A stretch of DNA of 64,000 bases from Bacillota bacterium. GTDB taxonomy: Bacteria; Bacillota; Clostridia; Acetivibrionales; DSM-27016. The notes under the pieces are model-generated. The model saw only the letters and a list, made by a program, of their open reading frames with translations. It was not told where the DNA came from and did not search any database. Position numbers and translations under genes: made by a program. Shown here piece after piece: positions 43,298-50,766 of this stretch. The DNA is taken from positions 130,796-194,795 of the forward strand of contig JAEWDM010000024.1 in NCBI GenBank assembly GCA_023390115.1, given 5' to 3'. The first letter of the stretch is position 1. Every line of letters starts with the position of its first letter.

Positions 43298-44602
43298 ATG
43301 GAATATATTTATGCAGCCATGTTCCTGCAGGAGATGGGAAAGGAAATAAATGAGGATAATGTTAAAAAAATATTCTCAGCTCTGCACATGGAGGCAGAGG
43401 CTGATAAGCTTCAGTTGTTTATTCCCGCTTTGTCAATTTTGTCATGTGCCAAAAGCGAAAAAATAAAAAAATACCGGCACAACTCTTTTTTTCAGCAGTT
43501 TACAGGGCTTCAAAAGCGCTTCGACAGCCTGCGTGCCGCTATGCTGAAGGACGACGGGAGACCTTCGGATATGGAGCGGGAGAAGGATAGGTGGGGCTGC
43601 AGCATTGACGGCGAAAAGCTTGGAGGTTCGGAGGACGGTGTATGTATGGATGACAGCGTATGCACAGATAGTGTATGCACAGATAGTGTATGCACACATG
43701 ATGTGTGCACAGAACACAGTGCGGTTACGGAGGACGAGGGGGAGGAGCCTGCATCTCTGCAGGACAGCGGACAAAGCGATTTGACCATAAAATGCTGCCG
43801 TGAAAAAAGTGTCCATGTGCTTCCTGCGCGTTATGTTTACGGAGTAACCTGCGGCGGGGCAAATGAGGGACTGGGCGCTATAGGATTAGGCGGTGCAGAG
43901 GTATATACCATACCATACATGGATATAAGTGCTGTGGTTCATGACTGCGATACCGTTCCATATCAATCTGATGATGAAACAGTGGTAAAGGACTGGCTTT
44001 TTACGCAGCAGGAGGTATTGGATGTGGTTATGAACAAATTTGGTGTAGTTCTTCCCATGAGCTTCGATATGATTATTGAGGAAAATGGACAAAAATCCCC
44101 TGAACAGGTGGTAGAGGGCTGGCTGGAAGAGAATTACCAAAGGTTTGGAAGAACAATAGAAAAGGTAAAGAATAAACAGGAGTTTGGGGTGCAGGTGGTG
44201 CTTGATACTGAGGATATGGGCAAGAGCCTTTTAGAATCGGATGAAGCTCTGAGGGACAAGAGGCATGAAATAGACTGCAAGCCTCAGGGTGCAGCATATA
44301 TGGAAAGAGAGATGCTTAAGGATTTGCTCAAGGAAAAGATTGAGGAGAGGGCAGACCTGTATTTTAAAGAATTTTATGGGCGTATTAGAAATTGCGTTGA
44401 GGATGTTGTGATAGAGAAGGCTAAAAAAGTTGGGGGAAACAAACAGATGATTATGAATCTGTCCTGCCTGGTTGATAAGGATAGGCTCAAGGACCTGGGA
44501 AGGGAGCTCGAAAAAATTGAGGCCAACGCTTTTATTTCAGTGCGGTTCAGTGGTCCGTGGGCGCCATACAGCTTTGTAGCGGCTGAAAAAGGAGGGCAAT
44601 AA
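43298..44602 (+). CDS. GvpL/GvpF protein with archaeal P1-like N-terminal domain
   Basis: A 434-residue protein, twice the usual GvpF/L length. ATG 43298 is seven bases from AAGGGAGG. Residues 1-55 (M-E-Y-I-Y-A-A-M-F-L, then G-K-E-I-N-E-D-N-V-K-K-I) closely resemble the N-terminal dimerisation domain of archaeal ribosomal stalk protein P1/L12. A variable acidic, Cys-repeat linker follows (about 90-165). From about 172 (R-Y-V-Y-G-V) the GvpL/F domain runs to the end, closing with F-S-G-P-W-A-P-Y-S-F. GvpF/L proteins are minor shell-assembly factors that contact GvpA. The fusion may recruit an assembly partner. Confidence 0.85.
   Translation: MEYIYAAMFLQEMGKEINEDNVKKIFSALHMEAEADKLQLFIPALSILSCAKSEKIKKYRHNSFFQQFTGLQKRFDSLRAAMLKDDGRPSDMEREKDRWGCSIDGEKLGGSEDGVCMDDSVCTDSVCTDSVCTHDVCTEHSAVTEDEGEEPASLQDSGQSDLTIKCCREKSVHVLPARYVYGVTCGGANEGLGAIGLGGAEVYTIPYMDISAVVHDCDTVPYQSDDETVVKDWLFTQQEVLDVVMNKFGVVLPMSFDMIIEENGQKSPEQVVEGWLEENYQRFGRTIEKVKNKQEFGVQVVLDTEDMGKSLLESDEALRDKRHEIDCKPQGAAYMEREMLKDLLKEKIEERADLYFKEFYGRIRNCVEDVVIEKAKKVGGNKQMIMNLSCLVDKDRLKDLGRELEKIEANAFISVRFSGPWAPYSFVAAEKGGQ
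43655..43714 (+). repeat. Four 15-bp tandem units in the GvpL/F linker
   Basis: Units at 43655, 43670, 43685 and 43700 encode S-V-C-T-D, S-V-C-T-D, S-V-C-T-H and D-V-C-T-E. Units 1 to 3 differ by one or two bases. In-frame slippage here could change linker length. Confidence 0.85.
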
Positions 44603-44991
44603 TGCCGGTGCTACCCTGCAAAATAAGAAAAAATAAGCTTTTTATGACTCAAGGAACGCTGTGGATTCAATCTTCCTGGAAGCTTGGGCATTTATTTATA
44701 GAAAGCGGCAAGCTGCTTTTTGCTATCGGGCAAAAAAGAATGCTTGAAATCGGTCTGGAAAATATATCAAAAATACAAATAGTTAAGAGAAAGTGGCTGT
44801 TCGGCGTGAGCATAAGGCAGCTTAAGATATGCTACGACAACAGTAGGGAAGAGAAGCAGGCTTACATAGCTCTGGCAGAGCCTGAAAAATGGCGGGGCAT
44901 AATTGAAAAAAAACATGACACGTATGATATTGGAAAGGTGGGGTTGCAATGGAACCCAATCGAAACCCCCAAGCCACTCTTAATGATCTGA
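44602..44991 (+). CDS. Small PH/GRAM-like domain protein
   Basis: A 129-residue protein whose ATG overlaps the GvpL/F stop (TAATG). It has the strand pattern L-F-M-T-Q-G-T-L-W-I, then L-F-I-E-S-G-K-L-L-F, then M-L-E-I-G-L-E-N-I-S-K-I-Q-I-V, typical of GRAM/PH-like folds, which the next protein carries twice. Its last 43 bases overlap that next gene, so the two are translationally coupled. The role is unknown. Lipid or protein docking is inferred from fold type. Confidence 0.55.
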   Translation: MPVLPCKIRKNKLFMTQGTLWIQSSWKLGHLFIESGKLLFAIGQKRMLEIGLENISKIQIVKRKWLFGVSIRQLKICYDNSREEKQAYIALAEPEKWRGIIEKKHDTYDIGKVGLQWNPIETPKPLLMI

Positions 44992-46031
44992 TTGACAGGA
45001 TTTTGGATAAGGGGCTTTTGCTGAACACCGATCTTATAATATCTGTGGCAGGGATTCCTCTGCTGGGACTTAACTTAAGACTTGCGCTGGCAGGAATGGA
45101 AACCATGCTGGAGTACGGTATTATGAAGGACTGGGACGAAGCCCAGCGTGCGGTGGCGTGTAAGGAGGCAGACATAAAAGGCCCTCCCATGGGAGACGGT
45201 GAGTATATAATATTCTCCTGCTTTGGAACACACTGGTATAACGGGGGGATATACAATACATGGAGGCCCGGTACAATATATATTACTAACAAAAGACTGA
45301 TTATGTTCAGAAAAATGCCTCCTGAGCTGCTGTTTGAAAAATATTTTGAGGAAATAAGGTCAATAGCCATAAAGGAAAGGGATCACTTTACGGGAGAAAA
45401 GAGACAGGAGCTTTACCTCTTGCTGAGCGGGGACAAAATTGCGCGCCTGCATTCTAAGGATACCTCTGTGCTTAAAAATGCTCTTGAAGGTATTATATGC
45501 AGAAAAGGCATCGTTCTTGAGGACAATACAGGCTTCGCAGATAAGAAGGATGCTGAAGGCGACTTTTTACAGCCCGGAGAAGACATAACCCACTCGGGGA
45601 AAATGTGGTATCAAATGCCGTTTATAGCCGAAGGGAAGCTGCGGTATCAGTGGAAACCGGGACATCTGTATCTTACAGGAAGCAGGCTGTGCTGGTGGTA
45701 TGACTTCGAAGGGAAACTGCTTTTTGAAATACCCTCATCCGGCATTATGCACTCCGACATACAGGATGTGCAATTCGGCAATACCTCCGCAAAGCAAAAA
45801 TCCCTGGTTGTTGTGTATAGAGATGGAAGAGAAAATAAAATAGCATGCTTTTCCGCGGATGAAAATTTGCTTGGGCAATGGAATAAAGCTGTGGCGGAAT
45901 GCAGAGCGGCACAGGAGGATAGAAAAAATACGGATAGCTGTCCTAAATGCGGCAAAGAGGCACAGAAAGAGGAGCTGATAAAAAATGGCTGTCCAAGATG
46001 CGGCTGGGTGAGCTATAGAGCAAGATATTAA
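44949..46031 (+). CDS. GvpA-type domain fused to two PH/GRAM-like domains and a zinc ribbon
   Basis: A 360-residue protein behind AAAGGTGGGG. Residues about 8-60 are a GvpA-family domain (L-N-D-L-I-D-R-I-L-D-K-G-L-L-L-N-T-D, then I-S-V-A-G-I-P-L-L-G). Two similar PH/GRAM-like domains follow at about 90-185 and 210-320; each contains W-R/K-P-G-x-I/L-Y-I/L-T and a terminal helix. The C-terminus is a C-P-K-C-G-K, C-P-R-C-G-W-V-S zinc ribbon like that at 41648. I know of no named Gvp with this order. It may link the shell to a membrane or to the coat. Confidence 0.8.
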   Translation: MEPNRNPQATLNDLIDRILDKGLLLNTDLIISVAGIPLLGLNLRLALAGMETMLEYGIMKDWDEAQRAVACKEADIKGPPMGDGEYIIFSCFGTHWYNGGIYNTWRPGTIYITNKRLIMFRKMPPELLFEKYFEEIRSIAIKERDHFTGEKRQELYLLLSGDKIARLHSKDTSVLKNALEGIICRKGIVLEDNTGFADKKDAEGDFLQPGEDITHSGKMWYQMPFIAEGKLRYQWKPGHLYLTGSRLCWWYDFEGKLLFEIPSSGIMHSDIQDVQFGNTSAKQKSLVVVYRDGRENKIACFSADENLLGQWNKAVAECRAAQEDRKNTDSCPKCGKEAQKEELIKNGCPRCGWVSYRARY

Positions 46032-46096
46032 TAAACAATTAAGGCAGCAGATAAAAAATTTTGTTATTTTTAACGGGAAGGGATGAACCAGGTATT

Positions 46097-48274
46097 ATGG
46101 GGGAGGGTAATCATCTTTTAATGAAAGTCCGGGAGGCCGAAGCCAGAGATGCGGGAAGGGGAATAGCAAGAATTCATCCTGAAGACATGGCGGCATTGGG
46201 GGCTTCCGTGGGAGATATAATCGTTATATCGGGCAGCAGAAATGCTGCCGCAAAAATATTGCCCGGACATAAGGAGCACAGGAGCAACTCGGCTGTACAA
46301 ATTGACGGAATAATAAGGGAAAATGCCGGGGTGGGGATTGATGACAAGGTATCTGTAAAAAAGGCCATGTCGTCGCGTGCGCGATCCGTAGTGTTAGCTC
46401 CTGTAGCCGATAATACCGATGTTTATAGCGATTGGGATCCGGCTTATATAGGCAGGCTGCTGGAGGGTCTTGCTGTGATGCAGGGGAATACGGTGCGGGC
46501 AGCCCTTTTTGGTTCTAAATGCGCGGAATTTAAGGTAGTGGGAGCATCGCCCGGGGATGTGTCAATTATATGCTCCGATACAGCAATTATAATTGAAAAG
46601 AGCCGGGAAGAAAGAGCTGCTGAATATAGAATGTCCTATGAGGACATAGGTGGGCTTCATGTTGAAATACAGAAAATAAGGGAAATGATAGAGCTTCCGC
46701 TGAGATATCCTGAAATATTTGAACGCTTAGGAATAGCCCCTCCTAACGGAGTTCTTCTTCATGGGCCTCCCGGTACGGGGAAAACGCTCATTGCAAGAGC
46801 GGCTGCTGCGGAAACCAGGGCACATTTCATCACTGTAAACGGTCCTGAAATAATGAATAAATTTTATGGGGAGAGTGAAGCCCAGCTTAGAAGCATATTT
46901 GAGGAGGCGGCCGAAAGAGCTCCTTCTATAATTTTTATTGATGAAATAGATGCCATTGCTCCAAAGCGTACGGAGGTGTCGGGAGAGGTAGAGAAAAGAG
47001 TGGTGGGACAGCTTCTTGCCCTCATGGACGGAATGGAAAAGCGCAGGCATGTGGTGGTTATAGGTGCCACTAATATCCCCGAGTATCTTGATCCCGCTTT
47101 TAGAAGGCCGGGAAGGTTTGACCGTGAAGTATCAATAAGTGTGCCGGATAAGCAGGGGAGGCGTGAGATTCTGGATATATATACCAGGGGAATGCCGTTG
47201 AGCGGGGATGTGGATCTCACAGATATAGCGGATATAACTCATGGCTTTGTGGGAGCCGATTTGGAGGCACTTTGCCGGGAAGCTGGGATGCTGGCGATAA
47301 GAAAAATTTTGCCCGCTATAGATTTTCACAGGGATTGCGTTCCGTATGAAACGCTTCTGTCGCTGGAGGTAAATATGAATCACTTCATGCGTGCCATGGG
47401 AGAGATAGAGCCTTCGGCCATAAGGGAGGTTTTTGTAGAAATACCCAATGTAATGTGGCAGGACATAGGAGGACTTGAGCATATAAAGGACGCAATTAAA
47501 AAGTCTATAGAATGGCCTTTTAAATACCCGGAACTGTTCAAGCATGTAAAAGCAGGGCACTCCAAGGGTATTTTACTTACCGGCCCTCCCGGCACGGGTA
47601 AAACCTTAATTGCAAAAGCGGCGGCATCCGCCAGCAATGCAAATTTCATATCTATAAAGGGGCCTGCTCTTTTTTCAAAATGGGTGGGAGAATCGGAGAA
47701 AAGAGTAAGGGAGGTTTTCAGGAAAGCAAAGCAGGCGGCTCCATGCATAATTTTTTTCGATGAAATTGACGCATTGTCCTGCCAGGAAGGCTGCAGCAGC
47801 AATGACTCAGGAGCGGGGCGAAGGGTAATAAGCCAATTGCTCGCTGAAATGGATGGAGTGGAGGAGCTTAAGGGCGTTATTGTGCTTGCCGCGACCAATA
47901 GAATAGATTTGGTAGATACAGCGCTTTTAAGACAGGGGAGATTCGATGAGATATTTGAAATATTTCCTCCGGACTATGAGCAGAGATGTAAAATATTTGA
48001 TATCCATTTAAGGGGAAGGCCTGTCGCCGCGGGAGTGTGTGTCCGGGAGCTTGCGCTCTGCACAGATGGGCTTGCGGGCGCTGATATCTCGGGAATATGT
48101 AAAAAGGCGGCAGTCAGAGCAATAGACAGATTTCTCGAGGCAGGCACCGGAGCGGCAGAGGACGTGGTTATTGATACCGATGACTTAAGCTGGGCCATAG
48201 AACAGGTAGCAGCCTTTAAAAAAACAGCCGCTTTAAAGTCAGGCGGCCAACAAATATGTAATAATGCACAATGA
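46097..48274 (+). CDS. CDC48/VCP-type double AAA+ ATPase (first copy)
   Basis: A 725-residue ATPase. ATG 46097 aligns the N-domain with the second copy. The N-domain has D-A-G-R-G-I-A-R-I-H-P near residues 18-28. D1 has Walker A GPPGTGKT at about 223-230 and Walker B I-I-F-I-D-E-I-D-A-I. D2 has Walker A GPPGTGKT near 500 and I-I-F-F-D-E-I-D-A-L. Both SRH Arg residues appear (R-R-P-G-R-F-D in D1; R-Q-G-R-F-D in D2). CDC48 hexamers unfold or extract proteins. Such ATPases also occur in some other gas-vesicle clusters. It could remodel GvpA/F intermediates or disassemble vesicles. Confidence 0.9.
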   Translation: MGEGNHLLMKVREAEARDAGRGIARIHPEDMAALGASVGDIIVISGSRNAAAKILPGHKEHRSNSAVQIDGIIRENAGVGIDDKVSVKKAMSSRARSVVLAPVADNTDVYSDWDPAYIGRLLEGLAVMQGNTVRAALFGSKCAEFKVVGASPGDVSIICSDTAIIIEKSREERAAEYRMSYEDIGGLHVEIQKIREMIELPLRYPEIFERLGIAPPNGVLLHGPPGTGKTLIARAAAAETRAHFITVNGPEIMNKFYGESEAQLRSIFEEAAERAPSIIFIDEIDAIAPKRTEVSGEVEKRVVGQLLALMDGMEKRRHVVVIGATNIPEYLDPAFRRPGRFDREVSISVPDKQGRREILDIYTRGMPLSGDVDLTDIADITHGFVGADLEALCREAGMLAIRKILPAIDFHRDCVPYETLLSLEVNMNHFMRAMGEIEPSAIREVFVEIPNVMWQDIGGLEHIKDAIKKSIEWPFKYPELFKHVKAGHSKGILLTGPPGTGKTLIAKAAASASNANFISIKGPALFSKWVGESEKRVREVFRKAKQAAPCIIFFDEIDALSCQEGCSSNDSGAGRRVISQLLAEMDGVEELKGVIVLAATNRIDLVDTALLRQGRFDEIFEIFPPDYEQRCKIFDIHLRGRPVAAGVCVRELALCTDGLAGADISGICKKAAVRAIDRFLEAGTGAAEDVVIDTDDLSWAIEQVAAFKKTAALKSGGQQICNNAQ

Positions 48275-48324
48275 AAGCTCATAACTATAGATGTAATAGT
48301 TTTATTGTGGATGAGGTGAAGAAC

Positions 48325-48552
48325 ATGAAAAGTTCTGCTGTTGAATCTTCAAGCCTTGCCGAAGTTTTAGACAGAATATTGGATAAAGGTCTTGTTATAG
48401 ACATATTTATTCGTGTTTCACTTGTAGGCATTGAGCTGGTTACTGTAGAAGCGAGGATTGTCATAGCAAGTATTGAAAGCTACCTGGTATATGCCGACGC
48501 GGTGGGTCTAACTGCAAGAAGTCAGAAGTTACTTATGGAACAGGGGGGATGA
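48325..48552 (+). CDS. GvpA-family protein (fourth shell-type copy)
   Basis: A 75-residue protein. ATG 48325 follows GAGGTGAAGAAC; the longer frame to 48271 overlaps the ATPase gene and has no site. The core V-E-S-S-S-L-A-E-V-L-D-R-I-L-D-K-G-L-V-I-D is intact, but it diverges from GvpA1-3 in the second half (V-T-V-E-A-R-I-V-I-A-S-I-E-S-Y-L instead of G-V-E-T-W-L). That suggests a minor GvpJ-like or GvpB-like paralogue. It is followed by gvpO. Confidence 0.9.
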   Translation: MKSSAVESSSLAEVLDRILDKGLVIDIFIRVSLVGIELVTVEARIVIASIESYLVYADAVGLTARSQKLLMEQGG

Positions 48553-48560
48553 AGGTGTAT

Positions 48561-48815
48561 ATGAAAGAGATTACGCAGATAGTAAAGGATTTCCTGTTTG
48601 AGGTTTTCGGAAAGGATGCGGAGGTTATTGCCGTTATTCCCAATGAAGGAGGATGGCAGGTAACGGCCGAGCTTTTAATGGATGAGGACTATACTATTAA
48701 GAGAGGCCGCAGTGACCTTTTGTATGTATTTGATGTGATTCTTGATGAAAGCTGTAATGTAATGTCCTATAACAGAACGGGAATCAGAGAAAGAGGAAAG
48801 CTTCTCGAGGAATAG
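48561..48815 (+). CDS. gvpO: Gas vesicle protein GvpO
   Basis: An 84-residue protein. ATG 48561 follows GAAGGTG; ATG 48549 overlaps the previous stop (ATGA) and is the alternative. The central signature G-G-W-Q-V-T-A-E-L near residues 30-38 and the Y-x-V-x-L-D-x-x-x-x-V-x-S-Y-x-R-T pattern near 55-75 identify GvpO. It is needed for vesicle formation in haloarchaea, and its mechanism is not settled. Confidence 0.88.
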   Translation: MKEITQIVKDFLFEVFGKDAEVIAVIPNEGGWQVTAELLMDEDYTIKRGRSDLLYVFDVILDESCNVMSYNRTGIRERGKLLEE

Positions 48816-48828
48816 AAAGGAGTCTGCT

Positions 48829-49758
48829 ATGGAAGAAATTACGCTGGTGGATTTTAAACAAAAACAAAGCTTTGTGGAGACAGAGAGAATAAGGGATGTG
48901 ATTTCAAGATCACTTGCATATCTGAATGCGGGTTTTCCCGTTCATTTAAAAGGTCCTGCGGGCACCGGGAAAACAACTCTTGCCATGCATCTTGCACATT
49001 TATTGAATCAGCCTGCGGTAATTATTTTTGGAAGTGATGAGGTTCGTTCGGCAGAGCTGGTCGGAGGGCAATTCGGGTATAGGAAAAAGGTGGTTATAGA
49101 CAATTATATACATTCGGTATTGAAAACAGATGAAACAGCAGAACAGCAATGGCTCGACGGGAGGCTGGTAAATGCCTGCAAGGAAGGCTATATACTGATA
49201 TATGACGAATTCAGCCGCTCAACCCCTGAGACTAATAATGTCCTGCTTTCGGTACTGGAAGAAAAGATTCTTGAGCTGCCTATAAACAGGGCCGGGGAAA
49301 ATTTTATCAAGGTACATCCCAACTTTAAAGCGATATTTACAAGTAATCCCGAAAAATATGCCGGTGTGTATAATACACAGGAGGCGCTGCTTGACAGAAT
49401 GATTACCATTAACCTGGACCACTGGGACAGAGAAACAGAAATCAGGATAGTGCTGGCTCAGACAGGCATGGTTGCCGAAGATGCTAAAAAGGTTGTAGAT
49501 CTTGTCAAGAACTACAGAAAGAGAACGGGATTGAACATATCAATACGTGCCGCTATTATGATAGCAAAGGTGTCCAGTCAGATGAATATTCCTGTCAGCG
49601 CTGATAATGAGCTGTTTGTAAGAATTTGTGAGGATATTCTGGGGGGAAGAGCAAGCACTGAAAGAACTGAAATCGGCGCAGGAAACATATTAAAGAATCA
49701 GGCTGTGCCTGTTACGGCAGAACAGGCAATACGAAGCTCCATATCAAAATTAGTATAA
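48829..49758 (+). CDS. gvpN: Gas vesicle AAA+ ATPase GvpN
   Basis: A 309-residue MoxR-like ATPase with AAAGGAG. Walker A GPAGTGKT is at residues 42-49 and Walker B is I-L-I-Y-D-E-F-S-R-S near 121-130, followed by T-N-N-V-L-L-S-V-L-E-E-K-I-L-E-L-P, typical of GvpN. It helps convert small bicone vesicles to full-size cylinders. Spacing to gvpO is 13 bases. Confidence 0.96.
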   Translation: MEEITLVDFKQKQSFVETERIRDVISRSLAYLNAGFPVHLKGPAGTGKTTLAMHLAHLLNQPAVIIFGSDEVRSAELVGGQFGYRKKVVIDNYIHSVLKTDETAEQQWLDGRLVNACKEGYILIYDEFSRSTPETNNVLLSVLEEKILELPINRAGENFIKVHPNFKAIFTSNPEKYAGVYNTQEALLDRMITINLDHWDRETEIRIVLAQTGMVAEDAKKVVDLVKNYRKRTGLNISIRAAIMIAKVSSQMNIPVSADNELFVRICEDILGGRASTERTEIGAGNILKNQAVPVTAEQAIRSSISKLV

Positions 49759-49772
49759 AAGGAGGTGATATT

Positions 49773-50066
49773 ATGCTTCCTAAGACCAACAGCTCGGTTT
49801 ACAGCAGGCCTGTAACCCATAACACTCCAAGCGGCTCTAAGGATAAGGATTACCATATGAGAGCATATACTTTATCCAACGAGCTTAACCGCCTTGAATA
49901 TGAGAAGAAAATGGCAGAGCTCAGAATTGTAAGAGTTGAGAAGAGGATTGACGAAATCCAGAAGGAAATCCACTTAATAAACACTTATTTTAAAGAGCAG
50001 TGTGAGGTGCTTCAGGACACTGTTACTCACCACCCCAGGACCAAGCATGTAACCTTTGAATATTAA
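49773..50066 (+). CDS. Unknown 97-residue coiled-coil protein in the gvp operon
   Basis: A 97-residue protein with an ideal AAAGGAGGTGATATT before its ATG, implying strong translation. The N-terminus is Ser/Thr/Pro-rich, residues about 30-75 are a charged coiled coil (L-N-R-L-E-Y-E-K-K-M-A-E-L), and the C-terminus is H-H-P-R-T-K. No named Gvp family fits. It may serve as a tether or scaffold, as GvpC does elsewhere, but it lacks the 33-residue GvpC repeats. Confidence 0.6.
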   Translation: MLPKTNSSVYSRPVTHNTPSGSKDKDYHMRAYTLSNELNRLEYEKKMAELRIVRVEKRIDEIQKEIHLINTYFKEQCEVLQDTVTHHPRTKHVTFEY

Positions 50067-50203
50067 ATAAGCGGGACGGATAATGTCCACATGACTGTTT
50101 TTATACACTAAAAAATAATGGCAAGGGCAATTAAATGAATTTTATCCAGGCTCCGTCAGCAAGAAGGATTCATTTGTGGCCCTTGCTGGAAATGGAGAAA
50201 AAA

Positions 50204-50683
50204 ATGGCAGGAAAGACTGATGACAGCGGCATGAGCGGACTTGGAGATATATTAAAGGGCTTTGGTAAGCTTCTTAATAATGTAATCGAAATAGCTGAAA
50301 CCGGAGCATCTAAAAAAAGCTCCTCAGGAGAGCTTTTTAATTCGGGCGGTGAGCACGGACTTAAGGGCACATATGACTTGTCTGTACGGATGGGACTGAA
50401 TGATAAGGATACTGCGGGCGTTAAAAGAAAAGTAGATATCATAGTTCCGCAAACCGATGTTTTCAGGGAGCAGGACAGGATTATAGCAATATTGGATATG
50501 CCTGACATATCGCTTAAGAATTTTGGATGCAGGCTTCAGGGAAATGCTCTGCATATAGAAGGCGCGAGCGAAAAAGCGGTTTACGATAAAACAATAGACT
50601 TGGGTGATTTTGAAACGACGGAGGAGAACATTTCGGTGTCTGAAAATAATGGAATTTTCAAAATTATTATTATTAGAAAGTAG
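50204..50683 (+). CDS. gvpH: GvpH-like Hsp20 family protein
   Basis: A 159-residue protein. ATG 50204 lies six bases from GGAG; ATG 50192 is possible. The N-terminal about 75 residues are Gly-rich (L-G-D-I-L-K-G-F-G-K-L-L-N-N-V), a common GvpH opening. The alpha-crystallin-like domain follows (V-D-I-I-V-P-Q-T-D-V-F, then R-I-I-A-I-L-D-M-P-D-I, then the last strand F-K-I-I-I-I). GvpH is a small heat-shock-like chaperone for GvpA/F. Confidence 0.82.
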   Translation: MAGKTDDSGMSGLGDILKGFGKLLNNVIEIAETGASKKSSSGELFNSGGEHGLKGTYDLSVRMGLNDKDTAGVKRKVDIIVPQTDVFREQDRIIAILDMPDISLKNFGCRLQGNALHIEGASEKAVYDKTIDLGDFETTEENISVSENNGIFKIIIIRK

Positions 50684-50766
50684 AATACCCGTGAAAATAT
50701 GCTTATAAGCCTCTTAAGCTTAGAATAGTGAATAAAGGGGCTTTTGGACGGGGAGCAGAGGTTATT

